A DNA stretch of 64,000 bases from Planctomycetota bacterium (lineage in GTDB: Bacteria > Planctomycetota > Phycisphaerae > Phycisphaerales > SM1A02). Shown here one piece after another: positions 42,481 through 51,563 of this stretch. The notes under the pieces were generated by a model that saw nothing but the letters and a program-made list of their open reading frames with translations, did no database searches and was not told the DNA's origin. A program made the translations under genes and the position numbers. Positions within the stretch are counted from its first letter, which is position 1. Each line of letters opens with the position of its first letter. Location: NCBI GenBank assembly GCA_022574595.1, contig JACZRS010000010.1, positions 89,954 through 153,953 of the forward strand, in the 5' to 3' direction.

Positions 42481-43749
42481 ATGAGTTCAATCGTTGCTGA
42501 GAGCCAGGTTAAGGCAGTAAATGAGCCCTTCCGGGAGCATGCAGGATCTGTGCTGCGCCAGTTACGAACCGCTATCTCAGGGCTTTTAACGTCGATCCCC
42601 CTTACCAAAGATGCCAAGACTGCCACCGAGCTTCAACGCGCCCTGGGGATAAATAGCAATTTGAGTTGGCAGATACATAGGCTTTTAAGCGCATCTGACC
42701 CGCTCACGGTTGGAACACACATCCCCAAGAAGGCAGCGATGAAGGGTTTTCTGACCGCAGCAGGCAAATGCGGAGCGACTAGGCCACTAATTCAAAAGGT
42801 CAACGAGGCAATTGGGGCCTTCGAAGAGTTGGTTTCTCAACATGCAGGCAATCGGATGACATTTGATTCGATGATGGGCGCATTGGCGGAAAGCGACACT
42901 TCCGCACTGGTAGACCTGCAACACCGACGGGCAGCGTTTAGAGCGCAAAGCCACCTTTATGGCATGCAGGCCAAAACCCATATGTCCTGCTTCATCGCAC
43001 AGCCGAGTGCGGGGGATTCGAGCCTGATCGATATGGTGTTGATTCGCGGGATGGTGGAGCTTCGGCAACTACGTCAGGATGCGGTGTGTGTGATGTCACG
43101 TCGGAACGTGGGCTGGGACGATGGGGCCCAACATCAACCGATCCTGAGCGAGCCACTTGATGAGCGAGAGCATCATAAGGGCAGCGACGGGCCGAATTTG
43201 CTCATTGACTTTTGTTCTCAGCCACTCCCGGCCCTCCGCAATGTACAGGACTCGGATGGCTACATGGTCTCCGAACTTGTGAATAACACTATCGGGAAAC
43301 AAGGGGCGATTACGAGCATCGTCGGCGAAGTCATGCGCGAAGCAGACAGTCGATATCGGGAGAACAACAATGATCTGTTGGCTGTGAACGCGTTCATTCG
43401 CAAGCCGTTTGAAGTAGCGGTGATGGATTTGTTAGTGCGTGAAGGGACGTACGGGGATGAGTTGCCGATTCCTCGAGTCAAGGTTGTTAATGATGTAGAG
43501 GGACGGCCGTGGCTGCCGGTTGAAACGCAGGCTGAGTTTGCGTTTCCTGATTTGAAGGTGGCGTATTTGGGGAAAGGAGCGCATGTGATGTCTTCACCGG
43601 ATGTGCCGCGATATCCGGAGATGACGCAGTATGCGTTTGATCGGCTGGGTTGGGATGGTGAGAAGTTTGATGTATTTCGCTGTCGGATCACCTACCCGGT
43701 GATGCCTTCGATGCTGGCGCTGCAAGTTGATTTGCCGGAGAAGCCTTGA
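42481..43749 (+). CDS. Unrecognised 422-residue protein
   Basis: I do not recognise this family. The start at 42481 is supported by a strong AAGGAGG eight bases upstream. The protein appears soluble, with no signal peptide or membrane helix. Residues about 50-110 (TATELQRALGINSNLSWQIHRLL) look like a winged-helix or helix-turn-helix region. The remainder is mixed alpha/beta with no catalytic motif I can name. Its GC content is intermediate. It stands alone about 340 bases before the Dlt-like cassette on the same strand. A transcriptional regulator is a guess based only on the helix-turn-helix-like segment. Confidence 0.6.
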   Translation: MSSIVAESQVKAVNEPFREHAGSVLRQLRTAISGLLTSIPLTKDAKTATELQRALGINSNLSWQIHRLLSASDPLTVGTHIPKKAAMKGFLTAAGKCGATRPLIQKVNEAIGAFEELVSQHAGNRMTFDSMMGALAESDTSALVDLQHRRAAFRAQSHLYGMQAKTHMSCFIAQPSAGDSSLIDMVLIRGMVELRQLRQDAVCVMSRRNVGWDDGAQHQPILSEPLDEREHHKGSDGPNLLIDFCSQPLPALRNVQDSDGYMVSELVNNTIGKQGAITSIVGEVMREADSRYRENNNDLLAVNAFIRKPFEVAVMDLLVREGTYGDELPIPRVKVVNDVEGRPWLPVETQAEFAFPDLKVAYLGKGAHVMSSPDVPRYPEMTQYAFDRLGWDGEKFDVFRCRITYPVMPSMLALQVDLPEKP

Positions 43750-44093
43750 AGGAAAGCTAAGTAGCGACCGAAACGAGCGTTCGTCGAAGGTGTTAGTGGC
43801 GTGTCGGCAAATAGAATGAACTTCGACAGAGTTATGCAGCCAACTAGGACGCAGGGCTGCCATCAATCAGAACCGTACTTATCCAGCCAAAAGCGGATGC
43901 TCTTACTATGCTGGCGGCGGCTGATGTCCTCATTTTGATGGCGAGAGACTTGCTTGTGGTGTTGGGCGTTTGATAAGGCACATCGTCTCGGTTACGATTG
44001 TGGCGAGACTATGACCATTACTATTATTAAGTCACTGCTGTTGCCGATGGACCTTGGCAACCACCAGCGGCCGGCTAATGCTTCGGCCAATCT
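43750..44093. other. Intergenic region before the Dlt-like cassette
   Basis: This gap must contain the promoter of the acylation cassette, unless transcription reads through from 42481. I see no credible small gene, terminator with T-tract or operator in it. Confidence 0.3.
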
Positions 44094-45656
44094 ATGGAGC
44101 GCGTCCGAATGAGTCTGATCGGAATTCTTCCCGGCAAGTTAGCAAGCAAGAACCTGCGAACCAGTGTTGGTGATCTGGCGGCGAGTGTTTTTAACAAAGA
44201 TAATCTCATGGGGCTGTCCCATATCGGGATTGGGACTGTTGGCTTCTTTCTGGTGGTTATAATTCTCAACATCGGATCAGGGCCTTATCACTGGGTTAAG
44301 ACCGTTCGAAAGAAGGCAGAAGTTCGGACTTACGCTCTCTTTAGCCCTTCAAATCAATTGCAGGAAAAGCATGTTCTATTGAGCAGTTGCTTCACAATTA
44401 ACAACATTGCTTACAACCGCCCGGGTGAGCCGAGGACACTTTCACGCCACGGCTCGGCGTACCTAGGCCAAGTCATGAGCTTCGTTCTCCGGGAAGAGTA
44501 CGATGAATCTAACATCGGCATCTATGATATGGGTTCTGCTGCCACAGGTAACACGGATCACTTGTTCTATTTGGCACACATCCTTGAGGCAAAGAACGTC
44601 AAGTCAATCATCTATTCCAATGAGCCTAACGGCCTTTACAACTTCCCAGGCAATCGTTCTCATGTCTCGCTAGATGCGATTATTATTCTCGAACATTGGC
44701 GAGAGAAGTATCCTCAGATCGCCCCCAACATCGACCAATATCTCGCCTCCTTATATAGGTCGATAGCCTACTTCAAAGCCATAAGAGATTACCTAAAGGA
44801 GCATGCAACCACCAAGACGTACAATGCATTCCGCAAAAGATCGCCTCCATACAATCAACCAACTGAGCACCGCGGGTGGATGGGTGAGCTTATGCCTGAG
44901 GGATATCCCGATGGTTTGGTTGAACCTCGTTCTCTTATGGTTCGGCGAGCTTTGAATCGCGGTGCCGTGTTTCGTGATTTAGCCGTTCGATCTTTCTCCC
45001 GTATTCAATCCGCGGAAGACGAAAATTGGGACGAGATGATTATCAAGAGCCTTGATACCGCAGCGGTAACCTATTTTCGGGAAGACCTCGATGGTCCACT
45101 ACTCATGAAGTACGCTGATTGGGAGTTGGCACTTGAAGGCAAGGATCTACCTGAGAGAAAGCGGACTATCTTCAATTATGCTGACACGATTGAATGGTTT
45201 CATATTCTGGGCGGCGTTTGTCAGGCAGAGGGTATTCAACTGGTTGTTTGGTTCCCACCGGACCTGAGCATTAGTGATGAACATTATCACAAGACATACA
45301 AGCCCCGCTTCGTTGAGAAGATGAAGGAGATACTCGATCCATACGGGGCTATCTTCATCGACCACACGATCGATCACAACATCAACCCATACGATATCTA
45401 TTGGGTACAGAATCTGCCTTACAAGAAGGGCCATCACAGCAACATTGTAGGGACGCTTAAGAAGGGGCGCCTTTTGTTAGGCGAGTTGATAAGGCATGGG
45501 GTAATCGAGGTTCAGCGAATCGAGGATGCAGTGGCGTGGAAAGGCGAGGCCAACCTCCCCGATTTTGAGTTTGAGGTCGAAGTCTATGTCGAAGAGGCAA
45601 GTGATGAAGAAGGGGCGACCACTCAGCCGGCGAGATTAACAGAAGGGACGAATTGA
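44094..45656 (+). CDS. DltD-like membrane-anchored SGNH protein
   Basis: This 520-residue protein has one N-terminal helix (about residues 44-62) and a large domain predicted outside the cytoplasm. Motifs fit an SGNH/GDSL hydrolase-acyltransferase fold. A serine in HVLLSSCF (97-98) is the candidate nucleophile, GSAATGNTDHLFYLAHI may be the glycine/asparagine region, and a late GHHSNIVG near residue 445 may supply the catalytic histidine. DltD and related proteins perform the final transfer of an acyl group to an envelope polymer. Sequence identity to DltD itself is not obvious; the call relies on topology, late His motif and its place beside the MBOAT, adenylation and carrier genes. Alternative: an acyl esterase or AlgX-like protein. 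Confidence 0.6.
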   Translation: MERVRMSLIGILPGKLASKNLRTSVGDLAASVFNKDNLMGLSHIGIGTVGFFLVVIILNIGSGPYHWVKTVRKKAEVRTYALFSPSNQLQEKHVLLSSCFTINNIAYNRPGEPRTLSRHGSAYLGQVMSFVLREEYDESNIGIYDMGSAATGNTDHLFYLAHILEAKNVKSIIYSNEPNGLYNFPGNRSHVSLDAIIILEHWREKYPQIAPNIDQYLASLYRSIAYFKAIRDYLKEHATTKTYNAFRKRSPPYNQPTEHRGWMGELMPEGYPDGLVEPRSLMVRRALNRGAVFRDLAVRSFSRIQSAEDENWDEMIIKSLDTAAVTYFREDLDGPLLMKYADWELALEGKDLPERKRTIFNYADTIEWFHILGGVCQAEGIQLVVWFPPDLSISDEHYHKTYKPRFVEKMKEILDPYGAIFIDHTIDHNINPYDIYWVQNLPYKKGHHSNIVGTLKKGRLLLGELIRHGVIEVQRIEDAVAWKGEANLPDFEFEVEVYVEEASDEEGATTQPARLTEGTN

Positions 45657-45658
45657 TC

Positions 45659-45862
45659 ATGGCAGATATTACTAAAGAAAACATAATCGCCGACGCACAA
45701 GAAGTTGCGCCTATGTCAACTTGGCTCAACCGTGAGATCGTAAGCTCACTCGCCAAGACGCTGCTTACTGGAATTCTCCTGGCCTTGGCCGTGGCACTCT
45801 TGCTGAGTCCGGAGATGGATCAGATCAAAGCGACCTGGGCAACCTTTTACGGGGACTTCTAA
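45659..45862 (+). CDS. DltX-like microprotein with C-terminal acyl-shuttle motif
   Basis: This 67-residue single-pass protein has a helix at about 31-50, positive residues before it (R25, K33) and acidic residues after it, giving N-in/C-out topology. The last six residues are TFYGDF (62-67). In Dlt pathways the MBOAT passes D-alanine to the tyrosine of a C-terminal hexapeptide on the microprotein DltX (FIYNEF-like, Tyr at position 3, acidic at 5, Phe at 6). TFYGDF keeps all three positions. The gene follows the DltD-like stop immediately (ATG at 45659 with AAGGGA upstream; a TTG at 45653 is possible). Function is inferred from this motif and context. Confidence 0.65.
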   Translation: MADITKENIIADAQEVAPMSTWLNREIVSSLAKTLLTGILLALAVALLLSPEMDQIKATWATFYGDF

Positions 45863-45871
45863 GGGGCACTC

Positions 45872-46657
45872 ATGACAACCAGCTTGGTGTATACCGGCGA
45901 CGTGGATTGGCACACCATTCACAATGAAGTCTTCCTTTATGAAGGCAATTGTTGGACGACGTGCAATGGCGGTTTCTGCTGCTCAAACAACCACCCTGAT
46001 TTCAAATTCCAGTTGATGCCAACTGAAGGAACAACGATTCTATATATGGAAGATGAGTATGAGTATCTATGTCAAGATGGTCAGGTAGGGGAGACTTCGC
46101 TCGATTGGCCTGAGCCGCAAACCATGTCTCTTGACTATGGTGGCATACGACCGCTCATGATCTACCATACACCCTGCCATCTGCTCGGTCTTTGCGAAGG
46201 AAAAATTGATAAACCGCTCCTATGCAAACTCTATCCGTTTCTCCCGATCTTTTTTGCCGACGGTAGGCTCGAGACCCTCGCCCCGGCCTCTATTTTCGAA
46301 TTGACATTCGAGATATTGGCCAGTCAAACGCCTTGCACCGTCATGAGTAAAGCGGTTGCCTACTTAGAGCGCTGGAGGTATCATCCTGACCAATTAGCCC
46401 CGCTCAGACACCCTTACATCATGCTCTACCTCCAAGCGGTGAAGCACTTTGCCGAGATCTATCGTGAGAAACTGCTTACCAACAAGAAGCTTGCAGGCAA
46501 GACGGGCAAGGATTTCTGGTCTGCCTGGGAGCTTCAATACCTCGGTGGGAGGCTGGTGGACCATGGTGAATGGAAAACGCGGGTTGCCGAGAGTTGCCGG
46601 GAACTAACCGATCGTTACGGTGAATTTCTGGCCCCTAAGGAGTCAATTCCACAATGA
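45872..46657 (+). CDS. YkgJ/UPF0153-like cysteine-cluster protein
   Basis: This 261-residue soluble protein has the cysteine pattern C27-x3-C31-x4-C36-C37 (NCWTTCNGGFCC) and a later PCHLLGLCEGKIDKPLLCKL. Together these match the YkgJ/UPF0153 putative zinc- or iron-chelating family (CxxxCxxCC, then a later Cys group before a YPF/YPL motif; here LYPFLP). The C-terminal half is helical. It lies between the DltX-like and carrier-protein genes and overlaps the latter by four bases (ATGA), so it is a fixed part of the cassette. Classical Dlt operons have no such member. It may modify or control a component, but no function can be assigned. Confidence 0.65.
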   Translation: MTTSLVYTGDVDWHTIHNEVFLYEGNCWTTCNGGFCCSNNHPDFKFQLMPTEGTTILYMEDEYEYLCQDGQVGETSLDWPEPQTMSLDYGGIRPLMIYHTPCHLLGLCEGKIDKPLLCKLYPFLPIFFADGRLETLAPASIFELTFEILASQTPCTVMSKAVAYLERWRYHPDQLAPLRHPYIMLYLQAVKHFAEIYREKLLTNKKLAGKTGKDFWSAWELQYLGGRLVDHGEWKTRVAESCRELTDRYGEFLAPKESIPQ

Positions 46658-46890
46658 CGACAGTTGATGAGCTCACGGAATTTATTAGGAGCAGCTTGAA
46701 CCTCAAAGACATTACCGAAGATTCGGGTATGGGAAAGGTTCGTGGTTGGGATTCGCTTAATCACGTGAGCTTAGTCATGTCTATGGAAGAAGAGTACGAC
46801 ATTGAAATCCCACCGGACATGATTGGTGAGCTGACGAGTGTGGCGGAGATTGTTGAGTTCTTCAAGGAAGAAGGGGCGATTGCTGAATGA
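46654..46890 (+). CDS. Acyl carrier protein (DltC-like)
   Basis: This 78-residue carrier protein has the phosphopantetheine site GWDSLNHVSLVMSMEEEY, where the serine of DSL receives the 4'-phosphopantetheine arm. The four-helix pattern and acidic character are typical. Its size and setting beside an adenylation enzyme and an MBOAT make it the DltC-like carrier of the activated amino acid (or other acyl group). It overlaps the YkgJ-like gene by four bases and precedes the adenylation gene by 43 bases. Confidence 0.88.
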   Translation: MTTVDELTEFIRSSLNLKDITEDSGMGKVRGWDSLNHVSLVMSMEEEYDIEIPPDMIGELTSVAEIVEFFKEEGAIAE

Positions 46891-46933
46891 TCAGCATGAA
46901 CTGCAAGTCCCACCAATGGATGGAGTTATATAA

Positions 46934-48604
46934 ATGCAATGTGACAGAAGCAATGTTCTCGAGGTAGATCTTCTTCACCAAGCGGTCGAAAGCCATGCGA
47001 ATATGCGCCCTGATCACATGGCGATTGACCAAGGCAAGCGCACGATTACCTATGGTGAACTTGCCGAAAAGATGCACCGGCTCGCTTCGCTTCTGAAGTC
47101 TCACGGAGTGAAGCGGCATGACCGTGTCGGGATCTTCATGGGTAATAGCATTGAGGCTTGTGTCGGAATTCTGGGCACACTGCGCAGCGATGCATGCTAC
47201 GTTCCACTTAATCCCACATTCCCTCCTCCGCGCCTGGCGGGGATCGTAGATGATGCACAAATGAACGTTCTCATCACAGTCAAATCAAATCTCAAGATGA
47301 TTCAGCAGACGATTACAATGCTCGAAGGCCCAAGCCCAAATACGATCATCGTTCTTGATCTTGACGATAGTGTTTTTTCGGAGAACGAGAATTTACAAGC
47401 ACTCGCCTCTGCCGTAGAGAACGTGGTGGGAAACGAGGCTCTCGAAAAGGCTTCTTCTGATCCCGACTCCTCTTCGGCAACCGAGGAAGATCTGGCGTAT
47501 CTGATGTATACATCAGGGACAACAGGCAAGTCCAAAGGGGTAATGATCTCTCATCGCAACGTAAAGACATTCATAACATGGGCTGTGGATCATTTTAAGA
47601 TCACCCATGTTGACAAAATGTCCAATCACTCCGCCATGAGCTTTGATCTGAGCGTATTTGATATATTTGGAGCCTTCTTTGCCGGCGCCACGCTTGTGCC
47701 GCTGGCAACCGTAGGTGAGCAGATGTTTCCAAGCAAGGTGATACGAAACCGCAAAATCACCATCTGGTTCTCTGTGCCCAGCGTCATTTCCATGATGCGA
47801 ATGAGCAAACAGCTTACTCCCGGAGCCTTCTCGGATTCTTTACGGTTAGCCATATTCTGTGGAGAGGCTCTCACACCCGAACAGGTCGCGGCGTGGAAGG
47901 ATACGCACCCCGATATTCCGATCCATAATATCTATGGACCAACGGAAGCTACAATTGCATGCACCCATCATAACGTGGGAGTTGATTCGCCCTTTGACGT
48001 TAACGCACCAGTTCCAATCGGAGTCCCTTGTCCCTCCACCGACTTTCTTATTCTTGAACGCGATAGTGATGAGCTTGTTGCAGATGGGGAGATAGGCCGG
48101 CTGATGATCTGCGGAAGCCAGCTTGCGGCTGGGTACTGGCGCCGAGACGATCTTACCGAGAAGGCCTTTCGAACTAACCCCTTTACTACTGATTTCGGTG
48201 ACCTCATGTACGAATCTGGTGATCTAGCATATCGCGATACCAATGGTATCTACTACTGCCTTGGGCGCGTCGATAGCCAGGTCAAGGTAATGGGTTACCG
48301 AATCGAACTCGGTGAAATTGAGGTCGTCCTGGGTCGTCATAAGAACATTGCGGAAAGCGCGGTGGTATGTATTAAGGGAGAAATGCCGACACTTGTTGCC
48401 GCTGTTGCCATCGAAGAAAAACTGCAAAACGAGGATACCGAAACAGAGCTCCTCGATCATTGCGCTGACTTCCTGCCAAATTACATGGTTCCTAAGCAAG
48501 TTAAGTTCTTTAACCAACTACCTAAGAACGTCAACGGCAAGATTGACCGCCGCGCCATCGAAATGCAGGTACAAGCTGATGATAAAGGGATAAGCGGTGG
48601 GTGA
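46934..48604 (+). CDS. DltA-like amino-acid adenylation enzyme
   Basis: This 556-residue AMP-forming ligase charges the carrier protein. Visible core motifs: MYTSGTTGKSKG (about residue 190), MSFDLSVFDIFGAFFAGATL, IFCGEALTPEQ (about 308), NIYGPTEATIA (about 334), YESGDLAYRD, GRVDSQVKVMGYRIELGEIE and the catalytic lysine in NVNGKIDRRAI. The cysteine in FCGE coincides with the one linked to D-alanine selectivity in Bacillus DltA, which favours D-alanine, although FCGE-like motifs occur in other adenylation enzymes. There is no condensation or carrier domain, so this is a stand-alone DltA-type enzyme, not an NRPS module. GGAG lies eight bases before the start; the stop overlaps the MBOAT start. 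Confidence 0.85.
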   Translation: MQCDRSNVLEVDLLHQAVESHANMRPDHMAIDQGKRTITYGELAEKMHRLASLLKSHGVKRHDRVGIFMGNSIEACVGILGTLRSDACYVPLNPTFPPPRLAGIVDDAQMNVLITVKSNLKMIQQTITMLEGPSPNTIIVLDLDDSVFSENENLQALASAVENVVGNEALEKASSDPDSSSATEEDLAYLMYTSGTTGKSKGVMISHRNVKTFITWAVDHFKITHVDKMSNHSAMSFDLSVFDIFGAFFAGATLVPLATVGEQMFPSKVIRNRKITIWFSVPSVISMMRMSKQLTPGAFSDSLRLAIFCGEALTPEQVAAWKDTHPDIPIHNIYGPTEATIACTHHNVGVDSPFDVNAPVPIGVPCPSTDFLILERDSDELVADGEIGRLMICGSQLAAGYWRRDDLTEKAFRTNPFTTDFGDLMYESGDLAYRDTNGIYYCLGRVDSQVKVMGYRIELGEIEVVLGRHKNIAESAVVCIKGEMPTLVAAVAIEEKLQNEDTETELLDHCADFLPNYMVPKQVKFFNQLPKNVNGKIDRRAIEMQVQADDKGISGG

Positions 48605-49919
48605 GAGTAGTAATGAAACAGGTCAGCTAATGGCGAATGTCGTAGTTGACTATAACTTCTATTTACTAGTCATGATAGCGATTGTCGTCTATCGAATGGC
48701 GGTAAAGCACTTGCCGTCCCGTGGCCAGCAAACTGTGCTTATAGTATTGAGCGCGTTTTTTCTCGCTCAGTTTTCAAAAGCCCCAGTTTTTACAGTCGCG
48801 GTAATTCATGGGTTTAAATTCTATTGGCTGCCGAATGGGATCCCTCATTTTTTCTTGCTGATGCTGTGTTATGTTGCTGGTGCGGTTGGCATTGGCGCCA
48901 TGATGAACCGAATCAAGGAGAAGCAGCAACGCAGGCCGCTACTTCTAATTGGGTCCGCCCTTGCGGTGGGCACGCTTATTCTTTTTAAGTATGACTCCTA
49001 TACCCATGTCTTATTTGGTGAGGCATCGTGGCTCGACGAGCTGTCTGCATGGCATTGGGTGGGATTGTCCTATACCACCTTTCGGGGTATCGACTTTCTC
49101 TTGGCGATGCGCTCCGGTCGTGTCAAGGAATTCAGCATCATTGCATCATTGGCCTACATGCTCTTCTTTGTGCCGATCGCAGCTGGTCCCATCAATCGCT
49201 ATCAGCCGTTTCTCAAAGGGTATAAAAAGAAAGATGATTCGCTTTGGGATCTCATACGTTTGCGTGACAACTTCTTTCGCGCATCGATCGGCATTTTGAA
49301 GATTCTATTCTTGGCCAAATGGGCCTACTACAACTCGATTTTAGCCGATGAATTTGCGGCGGCGGGGTCTCCGTCATTCCTGGAACTGACTTGGGGTCTT
49401 TATGCGTATTACCTGTTTATCTACTTTGATTTCTCAGGCTACTGCGATTGCGTGATCGTTATTGCCAATTGCTTTGGTATTACACTTCCTGAGAATTTCA
49501 GGTACCCAATTATCTCTTCGAGCATTCAGGACTTTTGGAATCGATGGCACATCTCCCTGTCCCACTGGTGTCGTGACCATTTCTTCTTCCCCATACTAAC
49601 CTCGTTATCCAAGCGGGCCTCGTGGATTCCTCAGATTGTGGCCTCCTCGATCGCTATCTTTATCACCTTCGCAATTATCGGTGCGTGGCACGGTGACACC
49701 ATCTATTGGTTCCTCTACGGTTGCTATCACGGTCTGGGACTGGCTGTCTTTCAGATTTATAACCATTTGCTCAAGGCGTATTGCCCCGATTTCCGCGATC
49801 GAATGCAGCAGAACTGGGTTTATAAGGCGGCAATGATTTTCATTACATTTAACTTTGTGGCATGGGGCTTGTTGTTGACGATCGAATTCGAGAAGGCCGC
49901 CATGTTGATGTCACTGTAG
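48597..49919 (+). CDS. MBOAT-family acyltransferase (DltB-like)
   Basis: This 440-residue polytopic protein has about ten predicted helices. It carries the MBOAT landmarks: IKEKQQRRPLLLIGSALAVG, FVPIAAGPINRYQPFL, FSGYCDCVIVIANCFGITL, FWNRWHISLSHWCRDHFFFP and the catalytic histidine in YGCYHGLGLAVFQIY. MBOATs such as DltB move an acyl group from the carrier across the membrane. The C-terminus (EFEKAAMLMSL) lacks a FxYxxF-type tail, consistent with the shuttle motif lying on the separate microprotein. The GTG at 48597 overlaps the adenylation stop; an ATG at 48630 is an alternative start. It ends the cassette. Confidence 0.88.
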   Translation: MGESSNETGQLMANVVVDYNFYLLVMIAIVVYRMAVKHLPSRGQQTVLIVLSAFFLAQFSKAPVFTVAVIHGFKFYWLPNGIPHFFLLMLCYVAGAVGIGAMMNRIKEKQQRRPLLLIGSALAVGTLILFKYDSYTHVLFGEASWLDELSAWHWVGLSYTTFRGIDFLLAMRSGRVKEFSIIASLAYMLFFVPIAAGPINRYQPFLKGYKKKDDSLWDLIRLRDNFFRASIGILKILFLAKWAYYNSILADEFAAAGSPSFLELTWGLYAYYLFIYFDFSGYCDCVIVIANCFGITLPENFRYPIISSSIQDFWNRWHISLSHWCRDHFFFPILTSLSKRASWIPQIVASSIAIFITFAIIGAWHGDTIYWFLYGCYHGLGLAVFQIYNHLLKAYCPDFRDRMQQNWVYKAAMIFITFNFVAWGLLLTIEFEKAAMLMSL

Positions 49920-50258
49920 ATAGAGTGTGGATTGGTCTGGATCAAACTTCGACCGAGTGATTTGAGCGAAGGAACAGTGAAGATCGGCAAGCCCAGGGCA
50001 AGCCCAGAACAAGCCTTGGTCCAAAATGTTGGAGTCGTCAGTGGGCCGGGCTCATCGAAGGTGGGAGTCTTCTTGTCTAACTTTTCGCCTACGGACAGGG
50101 TCCTTAGTTGGCGTAGAATTCCAGCAAATTCTCGTGCCGAGTAAAATAGCGCCATCAATATCCAGTTCGGTGCGCACATCATAAACAGCACCCCGCATCA
50201 CTAACGCTAATGATGCGGCGGCGCGACAAAGTCTCGCAGGCATGCTATCATTGCTTAT
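49920..50258. other. Intergenic region with a hairpin before hemL
   Basis: CCGCATCA at 50193-50200 and TGATGCGG at 50211-50218 form a perfect 8-bp stem with a 10-base loop, about 40 bases before the hemL start. No T-run follows. It could end the cassette transcript weakly or lie in the hemL leader. Nothing else was recognised. Confidence 0.45.
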
Positions 50259-51563
50259 ATGCCTAAAGTAATAGTAAATCGTACTCTATCAGAAGCCGCG
50301 TTCAAACTAGCGCAACGTGTCCTTGTGGGGGGTGTGAACAGTCCGGTTCGGGCAGCCAGCGCTGTTGGTGGTCAGCCGGTGTTTCTCGATCGAGCCCAAG
50401 GCCCGTTCGTCTATGATATTGATGGCAACGAATATGTAGATCTTGTCGGTAGTTGGGGGCCAGCTATTGTGGGGCATGCGCACCCAGTTGTAGTGGAGGC
50501 TGTGCAAGCGACGGCATCTAAGGGGTTGAGCTTTGGCGCATGCTGCCCCCTAGAGACGGAACTTGCACAGATCATCGTCTCGGCAATACCTTCAATAGAT
50601 GTTCTGCGATTTGTAAATAGCGGCACTGAAGCAACCATGAGCGCGGTACGCCTTTGTCGCGCTGCAACGGGTCGCTCAAAAATCGTTAAGTTTCTCGGTT
50701 GCTATCACGGGCACAGCGATGGCCTTCTGGTAGCGGCAGGCTCGGGCGCAACAACATTCGGAATACCAGATTCCGCAGGCGTGACGCGCGAAATTGCTGA
50801 ATTGACTCTACTCGCTCCGTTTAACGATTTGCCGGCAGTGCAGCAATTATTCGATTTACATGGCAGCGATATCGCAGGAATACTGGTTGAGCCGATAGCT
50901 GGTAATATGGGATATATTGAGCCTGCTCAAGGATTTCTTGACGGGCTTCGCCAACTTTGCGATCGCCATAGCAGTTTGCTTATTTTCGATGAAGTTATGA
51001 CGGGATTTCGCACAGCATGGGGCGGTTACCAGGTATTAGTAAATGCAAGACCCGACATAACATGTTTGGGGAAGGTTATTGGCGGGGGGATGCCAGTTGC
51101 AGCATATGGGGCGCGGCGAGAATTGATGGAGCTTGTAAGCCCGCTTGGGCCAATGTACCAGGCTGGAACACTCAGTGGCAATCCGCTGGGGATGGCGAGC
51201 GGGATTGCAACACTCAATCTTTGTAAGAAACCGGGTTTTTATGATTCGCTTCAAGCAAGCGCGTCACAGCTTGTCGAAGTCTTTATTAGTGCGGCTGACA
51301 GCGCAGGCGTTTCACTGCAAGGCGGCTCTTGCGGGGGGATGCTAGGCATTGCGTTTTCCTCCACTGAGGTTCATGACTATTCCGATGCTCAAGCTTGCGA
51401 TCACCAACTGTTCGCAAGCTTCTACCGGGCCATGCTCGATCACGGCGTGTGGTTGCCGCCTTCCGGTTATGAGGCGTTATTCATCTCATCAGCGCATGAC
51501 CAAGAGTGTATGGAGCGAATTGGCGCAGCTGCTCGAGAGAGCTTTGCAGCGATTGTAAAATGA
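50259..51563 (+). CDS. hemL: Glutamate-1-semialdehyde 2,1-aminomutase
   Basis: HemL converts glutamate-1-semialdehyde to 5-aminolevulinate with PLP. This 434-residue protein has LVGGVNSPVRA, GHAHPVVVEAV, RFVNSGTEATMSAVRL, GCYHGHSDGLL, LIFDEVMTGFR and the PLP lysine in CLGKVIGGGMPVAAYG. It implies the C5 (tRNA-dependent) route, which needs a glutamyl-tRNA reductase. The only candidate in view is the fused domain at 58093-60438. It is translationally coupled to hemC (ATGA overlap). Confidence 0.96.
   Translation: MPKVIVNRTLSEAAFKLAQRVLVGGVNSPVRAASAVGGQPVFLDRAQGPFVYDIDGNEYVDLVGSWGPAIVGHAHPVVVEAVQATASKGLSFGACCPLETELAQIIVSAIPSIDVLRFVNSGTEATMSAVRLCRAATGRSKIVKFLGCYHGHSDGLLVAAGSGATTFGIPDSAGVTREIAELTLLAPFNDLPAVQQLFDLHGSDIAGILVEPIAGNMGYIEPAQGFLDGLRQLCDRHSSLLIFDEVMTGFRTAWGGYQVLVNARPDITCLGKVIGGGMPVAAYGARRELMELVSPLGPMYQAGTLSGNPLGMASGIATLNLCKKPGFYDSLQASASQLVEVFISAADSAGVSLQGGSCGGMLGIAFSSTEVHDYSDAQACDHQLFASFYRAMLDHGVWLPPSGYEALFISSAHDQECMERIGAAARESFAAIVK

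Noticed and set aside
46934..48604. Non-ribosomal peptide synthetase module
   Set aside because: No condensation, carrier or thioesterase domain is fused; a stand-alone carrier, an MBOAT and a DltX-like protein surround it.
49820..50191. Leftward frame of about 123 codons before hemL
   Set aside because: It overlaps the MBOAT 3' end and shows no recognisable domain or ribosome site.
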